Assembly (NCBI RefSeq): GCF_013363975.1
Contig: NZ_JABWGN010000011.1
Span: 185,588-249,587 of the forward strand
From: Nonomuraea montanisoli
Lineage (GTDB): Bacteria; Actinomycetota; Actinomycetes; Streptosporangiales; Streptosporangiaceae
Direction: 5' to 3'
Length of the DNA: 64,000 nt
Shown here: positions 42,464 through 51,359 of the stretch, in pieces
Layout: every line of letters starts with the position of its first letter
How positions within the stretch are numbered: position 1 is the first letter of the stretch
Made by a program: the position numbers and the translations under genes
Notes under the pieces: generated by a model
The model's database searches: none
What the model saw: only the letters and a program-made list of their open reading frames with translations
What the model was told of the DNA's origin: nothing

Positions 42464-42897
42464 GCGTCGATGAGCCGGGTGTAGAAGTCGAGGGCGACGT
42501 CGAAACCGTCGCGGCAGTTGCGGTGGGAGCGGTAGCAGGGGCGCCAGGCGGTGCTGGAGCCCACGCCCTCGCGGGCGTCGGTGAGCGCCGCCGGCACCCG
42601 CTCCGGCCGGGGCAGCAGCCCGCCGCCCAGGTAGCGGACGCCCGACAGCTCGGTGTGCCGGTCGGCGCCACCGCCGAGATAGCGGCCGAGCCGCCAGCCG
42701 CTCTCCTCGTCCCACACCAGGGCGGTGCCGTCGGCGAGCTGCACGGTGACGGCGCGGGGGTCGCACGGACCCTCCCACCAGTCGGAGACCTCGGTGCCGA
42801 GCTGCTCGACGACGAGGCTCGCGTAGCAGGCCGGCTGCTTCAGCCACTCATCGGTGTACGGCTCGACATGCCTGATGGCCACGGAAGACACCCCCAT
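42460..42897 (-). CDS. DUF6292-like protein
   Basis: This 145-residue soluble protein has the pattern WWEGPCDPRAVTVQLADGTA followed by a tryptophan-rich strand (WDEESGWRLGRYLGGG) and RYLGGGLLPRPERVPAAL, which I associate with the actinobacterial DUF6292 family. No function is known. ATG at 42897 is taken as start; a GTG five codons in (42882) has GGGGGTG before it and is an alternative. Confidence 0.7.
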   Translation of the reverse strand: MGVSSVAIRHVEPYTDEWLKQPACYASLVVEQLGTEVSDWWEGPCDPRAVTVQLADGTALVWDEESGWRLGRYLGGGADRHTELSGVRYLGGGLLPRPERVPAALTDAREGVGSSTAWRPCYRSHRNCRDGFDVALDFYTRLIDA

Positions 42898-43022
42898 GTG
42901 TCCAAAGGGTGAGAAAAGTGGGACGGTCCCCAACCATACCCGGGCCGAACTTATTCCGTTGCCACACCGTCTAGTCATTACGGACGATATTTACGTCCGC
43001 AACGGGGAAGGAGGGGAGCCTC

Positions 43023-43166
43023 ATGTTCGCCATGATCGTACTGATCGTCTTCATGGTGGTGGCCGTGGTCACCACCGAGCTCGTCACGCGCTGCTCCCCG
43101 GACGGCAAAGACTGCGCCGAGACGCCCCTGGGTGTCGAGCCCACGGTCGAGATCGCCGGGGACTAG
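43023..43166 (+). CDS. Small single-span membrane protein, 47 aa
   Basis: The short gene encodes one hydrophobic helix (MFAMIVLIVFMVVAVVTTEL) then a tail with two Cys (TRCSPDGKDCAETPLGV). AGGAGGGGAG is a very strong ribosome site ahead of the ATG, which supports it being real. Its TAG stop codon forms the start of the TAGTCT box that probably drives the next gene, so the two are packed tightly. Function unknown. Confidence 0.75.
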   Translation: MFAMIVLIVFMVVAVVTTELVTRCSPDGKDCAETPLGVEPTVEIAGD

Positions 43167-43176
43167 TCTCAGCGAC

Positions 43177-43608
43177 ATGTCGTCCCTGCTTCTCTGGCTG
43201 CACATCGGCTTCGCGATCTTCACCGTGGGCCCGCTCACCGCGGTGACCATGGCCGCGCCTCGCGCCATCCGGGCCAAGAACGTGCCCGTCCTGCAGAACA
43301 TCCAGCGCACGACCCGCATCTACGGCGTCGCGTCGCTGGGGGTCCTGGTGTTCGGCATCGCGCTCGGCGCGGCCCTGGGCGGCGCGATCCTCGGCAAGTG
43401 GTACATGACGGCGTCGATGACGCTGTTCATCGTGGCCATCGTGCTCATCGTGCTCATCGACCGCGACCTGCGCACCGCCGTACGGGCGCTCGCCAGCCCC
43501 GACGCGCAGGACGACGCGAAGGTGCAGAACGGCCGGATCGCCGCCATCAGCGGGCTGCTGGCGGTGATCTGGCTCGTCATCCTCTTCCTGATGGTGGTGC
43601 CCAGGTAG
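43177..43608 (+). CDS. DUF2269-like integral membrane protein
   Basis: This 143-residue protein has four hydrophobic segments and a charged loop (IDRDLRTAVRALASPDAQDD), fitting the DUF2269 family of small membrane proteins. No function is established. TAGTCT (43164-43169) lies 7 bases before the ATG with no ribosome site, the leaderless pattern. An open frame 15 codons upstream is not needed. It is convergent with metB. Confidence 0.8.
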   Translation: MSSLLLWLHIGFAIFTVGPLTAVTMAAPRAIRAKNVPVLQNIQRTTRIYGVASLGVLVFGIALGAALGGAILGKWYMTASMTLFIVAIVLIVLIDRDLRTAVRALASPDAQDDAKVQNGRIAAISGLLAVIWLVILFLMVVPR

Positions 43609-43633
43609 GCGTCCGCCGCGCCGGGCGCCCGGC

Positions 43634-44773
43634 TCAGCCCAGCGCCCGGGTCAGGTCGGCGAGCAGGTCGTCGATCGTCTCGATGCCGACCGACAGCCGC
43701 ACCAGGTCGGCGGGCACCTCCAGCGGCGAACCGGCCGCGGAGGCGTGCGTCATGCGGCCCGGGTGCTCGATCAGCGACTCGACGCCGCCCAGCGACTCGC
43801 CCAGCGTGAACAGCTCGGCCCGGTTGCACACCTCGACGGCCGCCTCCTCGCCGCCTTCGACGCGGAAGGACACCATGCCGCCGAACCGCTTCATCTGCTT
43901 GGCCGCCGCCTCGTGCCCCGGGTGCTCCTCCAGCCCCGGGTAGAGCACCTGGGTGACCCGCGGGTGGGCGAGCAGGAGGTCGACCACGCGCTCGGCGTTG
44001 TCGCAGTGACGGTCCATGCGCACGCCCAGCGTCTTCAGCCCGCGCAGCGTGAGCCAGGAGTCGAACGGCCCGGCGACCGCGCCCATGGCGTTCTGGTGGT
44101 AGGCCAGCTCGTCGCCGAGCCCGCGGTCGGCCGCGATCAGGGCGCCGCCGACCACGTCGGAGTGGCCGCCGACGTACTTGGTGGTGGAGTGGACGACCAC
44201 GTCGGCGCCCAGCGCCAGCGGCTGCTGGAGGTACGGCGAGGCGAAGGTGTTGTCCACGACCAGCAGCGACCCGTTGTCGTGGGCGAGCTGGGCCAGGGCC
44301 TCGATGTCGGCGATGCCGAGCAGCGGGTTGGTGGGCGTCTCCACCCACACGACGCGGGTCTTCTGCGTCATCGCCGCGGCCACGGCGTCGAGGTCGCCGA
44401 GCGGCACCGGGTCGAAGTGCAGGTCCCAGCGGGAGTTGACCTTGGAGAACAGCCGGTAGGTGCCGCCGTAGGCGTCGTTGGGGATGATGACGTGGTCCTG
44501 GGGCTTGCACACCGTGCGCAGCAGGGTGTCCTCGGCCGCCAGGCCCGAGGCGAAGGCCAGCCCGCGCGCCCCGCCCTCGACCGCCGCCAGGGCCTCCTCC
44601 AGCGCCGTGCGCGTCGGGTTGGCCGAGCGGCTGTACTCGTATCCGGAACGCAGGCCGCCGACACCGTCCTGCTTGTACGTGGACGTCGCGTAGATGGGCG
44701 GCACGACCGCGCCGGTCAGCGGGTCGGGCTCCTGACCTGCGTGGATCGCCAGGGTTTCGAAACCGTTCGTCAT
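43634..44773 (-). CDS. metB: Cystathionine gamma-synthase
   Basis: This 379-residue PLP enzyme of the Cys/Met-metabolism family makes cystathionine from an acylated homoserine and cysteine. Signatures are EYSRSANPTRTALEEALAA, the PLP-lysine block VVHSTTKYVGGHSDVVGGA and RLSVGIETIDDLLADL. Cystathionine gamma-lyase activity cannot be excluded from sequence. Its M. tuberculosis counterpart (Rv1079) sits beside cbs, greA and mca; here cbs is 7 kb away. TACCGT ends 7 bases before the ATG, so it is probably leaderless. Confidence 0.93.
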   Translation of the reverse strand: MTNGFETLAIHAGQEPDPLTGAVVPPIYATSTYKQDGVGGLRSGYEYSRSANPTRTALEEALAAVEGGARGLAFASGLAAEDTLLRTVCKPQDHVIIPNDAYGGTYRLFSKVNSRWDLHFDPVPLGDLDAVAAAMTQKTRVVWVETPTNPLLGIADIEALAQLAHDNGSLLVVDNTFASPYLQQPLALGADVVVHSTTKYVGGHSDVVGGALIAADRGLGDELAYHQNAMGAVAGPFDSWLTLRGLKTLGVRMDRHCDNAERVVDLLLAHPRVTQVLYPGLEEHPGHEAAAKQMKRFGGMVSFRVEGGEEAAVEVCNRAELFTLGESLGGVESLIEHPGRMTHASAAGSPLEVPADLVRLSVGIETIDDLLADLTRALG

Positions 44774-44843
44774 AGGCCCCACGGTAACGGACACCCGGCG
44801 TCCGGCGGCGGCGGGCTCCGTGCCGCTCGTCCCGGCCCGCGGA

Positions 44844-45053
44844 TCAGGCGGCGGCGGGCTCGTGCCGGTCGTCGCGCTCCTGCTTCGCCAGCCGCAGCAC
44901 CCGGGCCTCCTCGCGCGGCACCTCGATGTGGCGGCCGCTGCCGCCCTCCGCGTGCTCCCCGTTGATCCGCGAGAGCAGCACCGGGTCGGCCAGCGCGAGC
45001 AGCAGCGCGACGACCAGCCCGACACCCAGCAGCGTGAATCCGATGACCACCAT
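44844..45053 (-). CDS. Small membrane protein, 69 aa
   Basis: This 69-residue protein has one N-terminal membrane helix (VVIGFTLLGVGLVVALLLAL) and a charged cytoplasmic tail ending RDDRHEPAAA. GGGGGA precedes the ATG at 45053 at a good distance. It is divergent from the sensor-kinase gene. I recognise no family. Confidence 0.7.
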   Translation of the reverse strand: MVVIGFTLLGVGLVVALLLALADPVLLSRINGEHAEGGSGRHIEVPREEARVLRLAKQERDDRHEPAAA

Positions 45054-45193
45054 GGCCTCGTCCCCCTTTCGGACTCCTCCAGCATCCGTCGCCGGCCCCC
45101 GCCGCCGCCTCCGCTGAAGGGCCGGTCCTGGCCTGCGGCGCTCGGCCGAACGGCCGATACGGGCACTCCGACTTCCGGCTTAGGCTCCAGGGC

Positions 45194-46336
45194 GTGGCGG
45201 ACGGCAAGCGCATCGTGTACTGGATCAGACGGCTGAGCGAGATCGCCGTGCTCGGCTGGCTGGGCATGATGCTGCTGCTGGACCTGGCCGTCGCGGCCAA
45301 GAACGGCGGGCCGCAGTGGCTCGTCCCCGTCACGGGCGCCGGAGGCATGGTGGCGGTGGCGCTGCGCCGCCGGTGGCGGCTGGAGGGGTTCGCGGCGGTG
45401 GCGGGCATGTCCGTGGCCGTCACGCTGGTCTTCGCGGTGACCTCCACACCCGGCGTGCCCGGGGCGGCCGAGACCGGCGCGCTGCTCGTCCTCACCATCG
45501 GCGTGCTGCGCCACGCGGAGCCGATCCGGCGGGCGGCCGTGCTGTGCGTCGTCACGCTGGTCGTGCTCATGGCCGAGGGCGCCTGGCGGCTGTCCGACGG
45601 CACCGGGCTCGCGTTCTCGTTCCTGCTGTTCGCCGGCTGGTCGACGGCCGCCGGCATCGGCGGCTACCTGCGCTTCCAGCAGGAACGCCGCAACGAGGCC
45701 GTCCACGCCGTACGCCGGTCCGAGCGCCTGGAGCTGGCCAGGGAGCTGCACGACCTCGTCGCCCACCACATCACCGGCATCGTGGTCCAGGCCCAGGCGG
45801 CCCGCACGGTCGCGGAGACCAGGCCGGAGGCCGTGGTGCCCGCCCTGGACGCCATCGCCGGGGCCGGCGGCGACGCGCTCAGCGCCATGCGGCGCCTGGT
45901 CACAGTGCTGCGGGCGGAGGACGAGGCGGCCCGCACCCCCGGCACGTCGCTGGTCGACCTGCGTGAGCTGGCCGAGCGATTCTCCGCCAACGGGCCGAAG
46001 GTGGCGTTCGACATCGGGCAGGGCATCGACGACCGCACGCTGCCGCCCGAGGTGATGACCACGCTGCACCGGGTGCTGCGCGAGTCGCTCACCAACATCC
46101 GCAAGCACGCGCCGGGGGCGTCGTGGATCCAGGCGGGCCTGCGGCTGGCCGGCCGGGTCGCGGTGCTGCGGGTCAGCAACTTCGGGTCAGCGTCGGATCC
46201 GCGGCTCGCGCGGCTGGGCGGCGGGTTCGGACTGGTCGGGATGGCCGAGCGGGTGGAGGCGCTCGGCGGCAGGCTGTACGCGGGCCCGACCCCCGAGGGC
46301 GCCTGGGAAGTGGTGGCCGAGTTCCCCCTCCCCTGA
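45194..46336 (+). CDS. Orphan NarL/DesK-type sensor histidine kinase
   Basis: This 380-residue kinase has four to five N-terminal membrane helices (to about residue 160), a HisKA_3 domain with His186 (ELARELHDLVAHHITGI) and a HATPase domain (RVLRESLTNIRKHAPG, GGGFGLVGMAERVEALGG). Its partner should be a LuxR-type response regulator, but none is nearby. TAGGCT (45181-45186) ends 7 bases before the GTG, with the palindrome TCGGCCGAACGGCCGA (45142-45157) upstream. Its last 150 bp overlap the convergent regulator gene. Confidence 0.88.
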   Translation: MADGKRIVYWIRRLSEIAVLGWLGMMLLLDLAVAAKNGGPQWLVPVTGAGGMVAVALRRRWRLEGFAAVAGMSVAVTLVFAVTSTPGVPGAAETGALLVLTIGVLRHAEPIRRAAVLCVVTLVVLMAEGAWRLSDGTGLAFSFLLFAGWSTAAGIGGYLRFQQERRNEAVHAVRRSERLELARELHDLVAHHITGIVVQAQAARTVAETRPEAVVPALDAIAGAGGDALSAMRRLVTVLRAEDEAARTPGTSLVDLRELAERFSANGPKVAFDIGQGIDDRTLPPEVMTTLHRVLRESLTNIRKHAPGASWIQAGLRLAGRVAVLRVSNFGSASDPRLARLGGGFGLVGMAERVEALGGRLYAGPTPEGAWEVVAEFPLP

Positions 46337-49300
46337 GCTGTGCGGTTCCCCCTCCCCTGAGCTGTGCGCTCCCTGTTCCCCCTCCCCTGAGCCGCGCCGG
46401 CCCGAGGTGTAGGCGTCGTGCCAGACGGCCTCGCCGAGCGCTTCCCGTACCCGGGTGGTGATCCGGTCCACGTCGAGCCGTTCGGCGGCGGGCAGCGGCG
46501 CCCCCGCCGCCTCCCGCGTGGCGGCCGCCGCGCCCAGCAGGCGCGCCGCCTCGGTCTGGTCCCCCGCGAGGGACACCGCGCCCGCGAGCCCCTCCAGGGC
46601 CAGCGCGACCGCGCGCGGGTCGCCGCTGGCCCGGGCGGCCTCGTGCCCGGCCCGCTGCCGGGCCAGCGCCGTCGCGGTGTCGCCGCGCTGCTCGGCGGCG
46701 AAGCCCAGCTCCGCCATGACGAACGCGATGCCGGGCGTCCCGCGCACCTCCCGCAGCCAGCCGAGCCACGGGGTGAGCAGCGCCTCCGCCTCGGCGTACC
46801 TGCCCTGCCGCCGGGCGCTCACGGCCAGGCCGAGCACGGCGTACTCCTCGGCGGCCTTGTACGACTGCGCCACGGCCAACCGCCGGGCCCGCTCGTGCCG
46901 CTCGTCGGCGGCGGCGTAGTCGCCGGCCAGCAGCGCGATCCGGCCCAGCGCCGACAGCTTGAACGGCACCTCGAAGCCGAGCCGCTCGGCCAGGCGCAGC
47001 CCCTCCTCGCGCAGCCGGGCCGCCTCCGCGTGGTCGCCGCGCGCCTCGGCGAGCCGGTCGAGGGCGTCCATGGCCTCCATCCGGCCCCAGTCGTCGCCCA
47101 GTTCGGTGAACATCGCGAGGCTGCGCTCGCCGTCGCGCCGCATCGCGTCCAGGTCGCCCCGGACGAGGTCCAGCTTGGCGCGCAGGGCCAGCGTGGCGGC
47201 GACGCCCCACCGGTCGCCCATCCCGTCGAACACGGCCAGCGCCCGGTCGGCGGCGGCCCGATGCTCCTCCTGGTCGCCGTACGCCCACCGGACGTGGCTG
47301 AGGAACCACGAGGCGAGGGCGTCGGCGTGAGCGTCGAGACCGGCGCACAGGACCTCGGCCGGGGTCTCGCCGCTGAGCAGGGTCATCCCGGCCAGCCACA
47401 CGGACGCCACGGCCGCCTCGGCCGGGACGGGGGCGGGTGTGGCGGGCGCGCCGGCGCGGGCCAGGGCGGCGGTCAGGGACCGGCGGGCCTCCCCCAGCCG
47501 GCCGCGCAGGTACCAGTACCACGTCAGCGCGTTGACCAGGCGCAACGGCTCGGGCCCGGCCAGCGCGAGCCGCAGGTTGGCGGTTTCGAGGTCGAGCCGT
47601 TCCAGCCATTCGACCTGGCGCGGCCCGCGCAGCTCCGCCCGTACGGCCAGCTCCGTGTAGTGGCGGGCGTGCCGTTCCCTGACCACGTCCAGCTCGCCCG
47701 CCTCGGCGAGCCGCTCGGCGCAGTACGCGGACACCGACTCCAGCAGCCGGTAGCGCGGCCCCGGCGTGACCACGACCAGCGACCGGTCCACGAGCCGGGC
47801 CACGGCGTCGAGCACGTCCACGCCGGGCTCGGCGCAGACCTCCTCGGCGGCCTCCAGCGTGCAGCCGTCGGCGTGGACGGACAGCCGGCGCAGGACCACC
47901 CGCTCCGGCTCGGTCAGCAGCTCCCAGCTCCAGTCGATCGCGGCCCGGAGCGTCCGCTGCCGGGCGGGCGCGTCGCGCATGCCGGCGCTGAGCAGCCTGA
48001 ACCGGTCGTCGAGCCGCTCGGCCACGCCCCGTACGCCCAGCGCGCGCACCCGCGTGGCCGCCAGTTCCAGGGCGAGGGGGATGCCGTCCAGGCGGCGGCA
48101 GATGGTGGCGACGGCGTCGTCCGGCTCGACACCGGCGCGGGCCGCGAACAGCCGCACGGCCTCGGGCTCCGGCAGCGGGGCCACGGGCAGCAGCCGTTCT
48201 CCCGTCACGCCCAGCGGCTCCTGGCTGGTGGCGAGGACGCGCAGCCCGGGCGCCGCCTTCAGCAGCCGCGCCACCAGGCCGGCCGCGTCGGCCACGACGT
48301 GCTCGCAGTTGTCGAGCACGATCAGGGCCCGCTTGCCGGCCAGGGCCCGCGCCAGGCGGGGAGGCAGCGGGCCGGCGCCGTCGTCGCGCACGCCCAGCAC
48401 GGCCGCCACCGCCTCGGCCACGTCCCCGGTCCCCGCCAGCTCGACCAGCCACATCCCGTCGGGGAACTCCCCCGGGCCCGTACGGGCGCGGGCCGCTTCG
48501 AGGGCGAGACGCGTCTTGCCCACGCCGCCCGGCCCGGTCAGCGTCACCAGGCGGCTCGCGGCCAGCAGGTCGCGGACCGCGGCCAGCTCGCCGTCCCGGC
48601 CGACGAGGTCACTGAGAGCCGCGGGCAGGTTCGTGACCGGCCGGTGGCGGGCGCCGGACGCCCCCGAAGCGGCGACCGCATCGGAAGCGGCCGGCCCACC
48701 GGAGGTCGGGGGCACGTCAGGAGCGGCAGGCTCACCCGAGGTCGCGGGCCCGTCCGCAGGGGCAGGCCCGTCAGGAGGGGCGGGGGCGCCCGAGGTGGCG
48801 GCTGTCCCGGACGCCGCGCGCGGGCCGGGCGTGGATGCGCCCAGGACGGGCGCGGAGAGAGCCGCGGAGGGCCCCGTGAGGGCGTGCATGCCCAGGGCGG
48901 GGTCCTGGCGCAGGATGGCCCCGTGCAGCGCCCTGAGCTCCGGTGACGGGTCCAGCCCCAGTTCGTCGGCCAGGAGGTCCCGCAGCTCACCGTAGCTGGC
49001 CAGGGCCTCGCTCTGCCGTCCGCGCCGGTAGAGCGCGAGGATGTGGAGCGCGCGCAACCGTTCGCGCAGGGGGTGGAGCGCCACGAGGCCCGCCAGCTCG
49101 GCGTCCTCGCCGAGCGCCAGCCGCGCCTCCGCCCGCTCTTCGAGGGCCGCCAGCCGGGCCTCCTCCAGGCGGGCGATCTCCGGCCGGGCGAAGCCGGCGT
49201 CGGCGAACTCGGCGTACGCGGGCCCGCGCCACAGCGCCAGCGCCTCGTCCAGCCGCGCCAGCCGCTCCCGCGGCGGCACGACCTCCGCCTCCCCCGGCGC

Positions 49301-49651
49301 TGCTCCCCACGACGGGGCCCGTCCGGGGCCGTCGCGTCCGACCAGGGCCAGGAAGCGGGACGCGTCCGTGTCCGCTGGCGCGAGGCGGTAGCCCGCCGGC
49401 CCGTACGTGATCAGCCCCGGGACGCCGAGCGCCCGCCGGAGCTGCGAGACCCGCGCCTGGAGCGTGCCCGCCGGGTTGCGCGGCAGCCGCTCGTCCCACA
49501 GGTCGTCGATGAGCCGGTCGGCCGGCACCGGGCCGCCTCCGTGCGCCAGCAGGTCGGCCAGCAGGGCGCGCACCTTCGGCTCGGCCACCCGGACCGGGCC
49601 GCCGTCGTCCGCCCACACCGCCAGCGGGCCGAGCACACCGAAACGCACCAC
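46187..49651 (-). CDS. AfsR/SARP-type (BTAD) transcriptional regulator
   Basis: This 1,154-residue regulator has an OmpR-like winged helix (about 1-95), a bacterial transcriptional activation domain (about 100-240), a Pro/Ala-rich linker, an NB-ARC-type ATPase (P-loop GPGGVGKT near residue 375; LIVDNCEHV-like block) and a C-terminal TPR region. Such proteins activate secondary-metabolite or stress genes. GTG at 49651 or 49648 starts it; no ribosome site is seen. Its end lies inside the convergent kinase gene, where a 24-bp repeat adds HSSGEGE copies to the tail. It is divergent from an imine-reductase-like gene. Confidence 0.9.
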   Translation of the reverse strand: MVRFGVLGPLAVWADDGGPVRVAEPKVRALLADLLAHGGGPVPADRLIDDLWDERLPRNPAGTLQARVSQLRRALGVPGLITYGPAGYRLAPADTDASRFLALVGRDGPGRAPSWGAAPGEAEVVPPRERLARLDEALALWRGPAYAEFADAGFARPEIARLEEARLAALEERAEARLALGEDAELAGLVALHPLRERLRALHILALYRRGRQSEALASYGELRDLLADELGLDPSPELRALHGAILRQDPALGMHALTGPSAALSAPVLGASTPGPRAASGTAATSGAPAPPDGPAPADGPATSGEPAAPDVPPTSGGPAASDAVAASGASGARHRPVTNLPAALSDLVGRDGELAAVRDLLAASRLVTLTGPGGVGKTRLALEAARARTGPGEFPDGMWLVELAGTGDVAEAVAAVLGVRDDGAGPLPPRLARALAGKRALIVLDNCEHVVADAAGLVARLLKAAPGLRVLATSQEPLGVTGERLLPVAPLPEPEAVRLFAARAGVEPDDAVATICRRLDGIPLALELAATRVRALGVRGVAERLDDRFRLLSAGMRDAPARQRTLRAAIDWSWELLTEPERVVLRRLSVHADGCTLEAAEEVCAEPGVDVLDAVARLVDRSLVVVTPGPRYRLLESVSAYCAERLAEAGELDVVRERHARHYTELAVRAELRGPRQVEWLERLDLETANLRLALAGPEPLRLVNALTWYWYLRGRLGEARRSLTAALARAGAPATPAPVPAEAAVASVWLAGMTLLSGETPAEVLCAGLDAHADALASWFLSHVRWAYGDQEEHRAAADRALAVFDGMGDRWGVAATLALRAKLDLVRGDLDAMRRDGERSLAMFTELGDDWGRMEAMDALDRLAEARGDHAEAARLREEGLRLAERLGFEVPFKLSALGRIALLAGDYAAADERHERARRLAVAQSYKAAEEYAVLGLAVSARRQGRYAEAEALLTPWLGWLREVRGTPGIAFVMAELGFAAEQRGDTATALARQRAGHEAARASGDPRAVALALEGLAGAVSLAGDQTEAARLLGAAAATREAAGAPLPAAERLDVDRITTRVREALGEAVWHDAYTSGRRGSGEGEQGAHSSGEGEPHSSGEGELGHHFPGALGGRARVQPAAERLHPLGHPDQSEPAAQPREPRIRR
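46321..46392. repeat. Tandem duplication of the 3' end of the sensor-kinase gene
   Basis: A 24-mer covering the last codons and stop of the kinase gene (46321-46344) is repeated exactly at 46345-46368, and its first 18 bases recur at 46375-46392. On the other strand the copies extend the C-terminal tail of the AfsR-type protein with repeated HSSGEGE units, so one event altered one protein and left the other intact. Confidence 0.92.
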
Positions 49652-49714
49652 GATGATGCCAACCCGTAGCGGGCCCGAAGGAATTCCGTAGCGGCCCGGC
49701 GCAGGCTGGGCCGC

Positions 49715-50578
49715 ATGACTGATGTGACGGTGATCGGCCTCGGGCCGATGGGCGCGACGATGGCGGCGACCTTCCTCGCCGCGGGCCACGACGTGACGGT
49801 GTGGAACCGCACGGCGAGCAAGGCCGAGCCGCTGGTGGCCAAGGGGGCGCGGCTCGCCGCCTCCCCCGGCGACTCGGGCGAGCTGCTGGTGATCAGCCAG
49901 CTCGACTACCAGGCGATGTACGACAGCCTCGGCGACCTGCGGCTGGACGGGAAGGTGCTGGTGAACCTCAGCTCCGGCACCCCGGACGAGCTGCGGGCGG
50001 CGGCCCGGTGGGTGACCGAGCGCGGCGGCGCGCTCGTGACGGCCGGGATCATGGTGCCGCCTCCCGGCATCGGGCAGCCCGGCGCGTACGCCTTCTACAG
50101 CGGCCCCGAGGACGCCGTGGACCGGCACGCCGAGACGCTGAGGGCGCTGGGCGACGTGCACTACATGGGCTCGGACGAGGGCCTGGCGATGATGTTCTAC
50201 CAGGCCCAGCTCCTGGTCTTCTGGTCGAGCCTGACCAGCTACATGCACGCGCTCGCGCTGCTCGGCACGGCCGGGGTGGAGCCCGCGGTGTTCCTGCCGT
50301 ACGCCCGGGAGACCTTCACCCAGCTCGGCGGCGACGGCCCGATGGGGTTCGCCAAGATCCTGGCCGAGGAGGTCGCGGCCGGGGTGTACCCGGGCGAGCT
50401 CAACAACCTGACCATGCAGGCCGTCGGCATCGGCCACGCGGTCCACGCGCTGCGGGACGCGGGGGTCGAGACCACGGTGCCCGACGCGCTGAAGGCGCTC
50501 TTCGAGCGCGCCGCCTTCACCGAGGGGCGCGGCCACGAGGGCCTGGGCACGGTGTTCGAGTCGATCAGGAAGCCGTAG
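49715..50578 (+). CDS. NAD(P)-dependent imine-reductase-like oxidoreductase
   Basis: This 287-residue protein has an N-terminal Rossmann domain (VTVIGLGPMGATMAATFL, with NADPH-type VWNRTASKAEPL) and an all-helical C-terminal domain of the 6-phosphogluconate/3-hydroxyisobutyrate dehydrogenase superfamily. The overall pattern (VTAGIMVPPPGIGQPGA; LLVFWSSLTSYMHALAL) is that of imine reductases found in actinomycetes. It is divergent from the AfsR-type regulator with a 63-bp gap and is a plausible target. The natural substrate is unknown. Confidence 0.85.
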   Translation: MTDVTVIGLGPMGATMAATFLAAGHDVTVWNRTASKAEPLVAKGARLAASPGDSGELLVISQLDYQAMYDSLGDLRLDGKVLVNLSSGTPDELRAAARWVTERGGALVTAGIMVPPPGIGQPGAYAFYSGPEDAVDRHAETLRALGDVHYMGSDEGLAMMFYQAQLLVFWSSLTSYMHALALLGTAGVEPAVFLPYARETFTQLGGDGPMGFAKILAEEVAAGVYPGELNNLTMQAVGIGHAVHALRDAGVETTVPDALKALFERAAFTEGRGHEGLGTVFESIRKP

Positions 50579-50606
50579 CGCGCCAGGGCTGTTACGTTAC
50601 GTCCCG

Positions 50607-51341
50607 ATGAGACAACAGGTGCATATCCCCCTGCCGGACGGCGGCTCGCTGGCCGCGACCGTGGCGCTGCCGGAAGGAGAGGCGCCCGCGGGAGGATGGC
50701 CGGGCGCCGTGGTCGTCCACGAGATCTACGGCGTCGAGCCGGACATGCTCGACGTGGTGGACCTGTTCGCCGCCCACGGGTACGCGGCGGTCCTGCCCGA
50801 CCTGTACAGCCACGGCAGCAGGGTCGGATGCCTGGCCCGGGCCATGCACCAGCTCACGACCGGCAAGCCCGGCCAGCCGGCCGCCGACATCGACGCGACC
50901 CGGGCCTGGCTGGCCGGCCGCGACGACGTCGACGGCGACCGGCTCGGCGTGATCGGGTTCTGCATGGGCGGCGGGTTCGCCCTCGCGTACGCGGCGAGCG
51001 CGCCGCCCGGCGTACGGGCCGCCTCGGTGAACTACGGCCTGGTCCCCCGCGACCAGGAGGAGCTGCGGCCGGTGTGCCCGGTCGTCGGCTCCTACGGCGG
51101 TCGCGACCAGGGCTTCCGCTCGCACGGCGCCCGCCTGCGCGAGCACATGCGGGCGCTCGGGATCGAGCACGACGTCGAGATCTATCCGGCCGCCGGGCAT
51201 TCCTTCATGACCGACGGCCACCACCCGGTCGCGCGGCTCGCGCTGTTCCCCCTGAGCCACGGCCACGTGGCCGCGGCGGCGGACGACGCGTGGCGGCGCA
51301 CGTTCGCCTTCTTCGACGAACACGTCGCCGGCCACGCGTAG
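50607..51341 (+). CDS. Dienelactone hydrolase family protein
   Basis: This 244-residue alpha/beta hydrolase uses a cysteine nucleophile, Cys119 in GVIGFCMGGG, with the acid in SYGGRDQG and His in PAAGHSFM. Classical members open dienelactones in aromatic degradation, but many relatives act on other esters, and no aromatic pathway is adjacent. TACGTT (50593-50598) lies 8 bases before the ATG. It is convergent with cbs. Confidence 0.88.
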   Translation: MRQQVHIPLPDGGSLAATVALPEGEAPAGGWPGAVVVHEIYGVEPDMLDVVDLFAAHGYAAVLPDLYSHGSRVGCLARAMHQLTTGKPGQPAADIDATRAWLAGRDDVDGDRLGVIGFCMGGGFALAYAASAPPGVRAASVNYGLVPRDQEELRPVCPVVGSYGGRDQGFRSHGARLREHMRALGIEHDVEIYPAAGHSFMTDGHHPVARLALFPLSHGHVAAAADDAWRRTFAFFDEHVAGHA

Positions 51342-51359
51342 CGCGCCCGGGGAGCCGGC

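Noticed and set aside
45142..45157. TCGGCCGAACGGCCGA as a strong operator for the sensor kinase
   Set aside because: It is palindromic but made only of bases common in this genome, so chance is likelier than for the AT-containing dyads; mentioned only in the gene entry.
46187..50536. A single minus-strand frame of about 1,449 codons
   Set aside because: Its first 295 codons lie antisense to the imine-reductase-like gene and lack domain homology; the AfsR-type protein starts at 49651.
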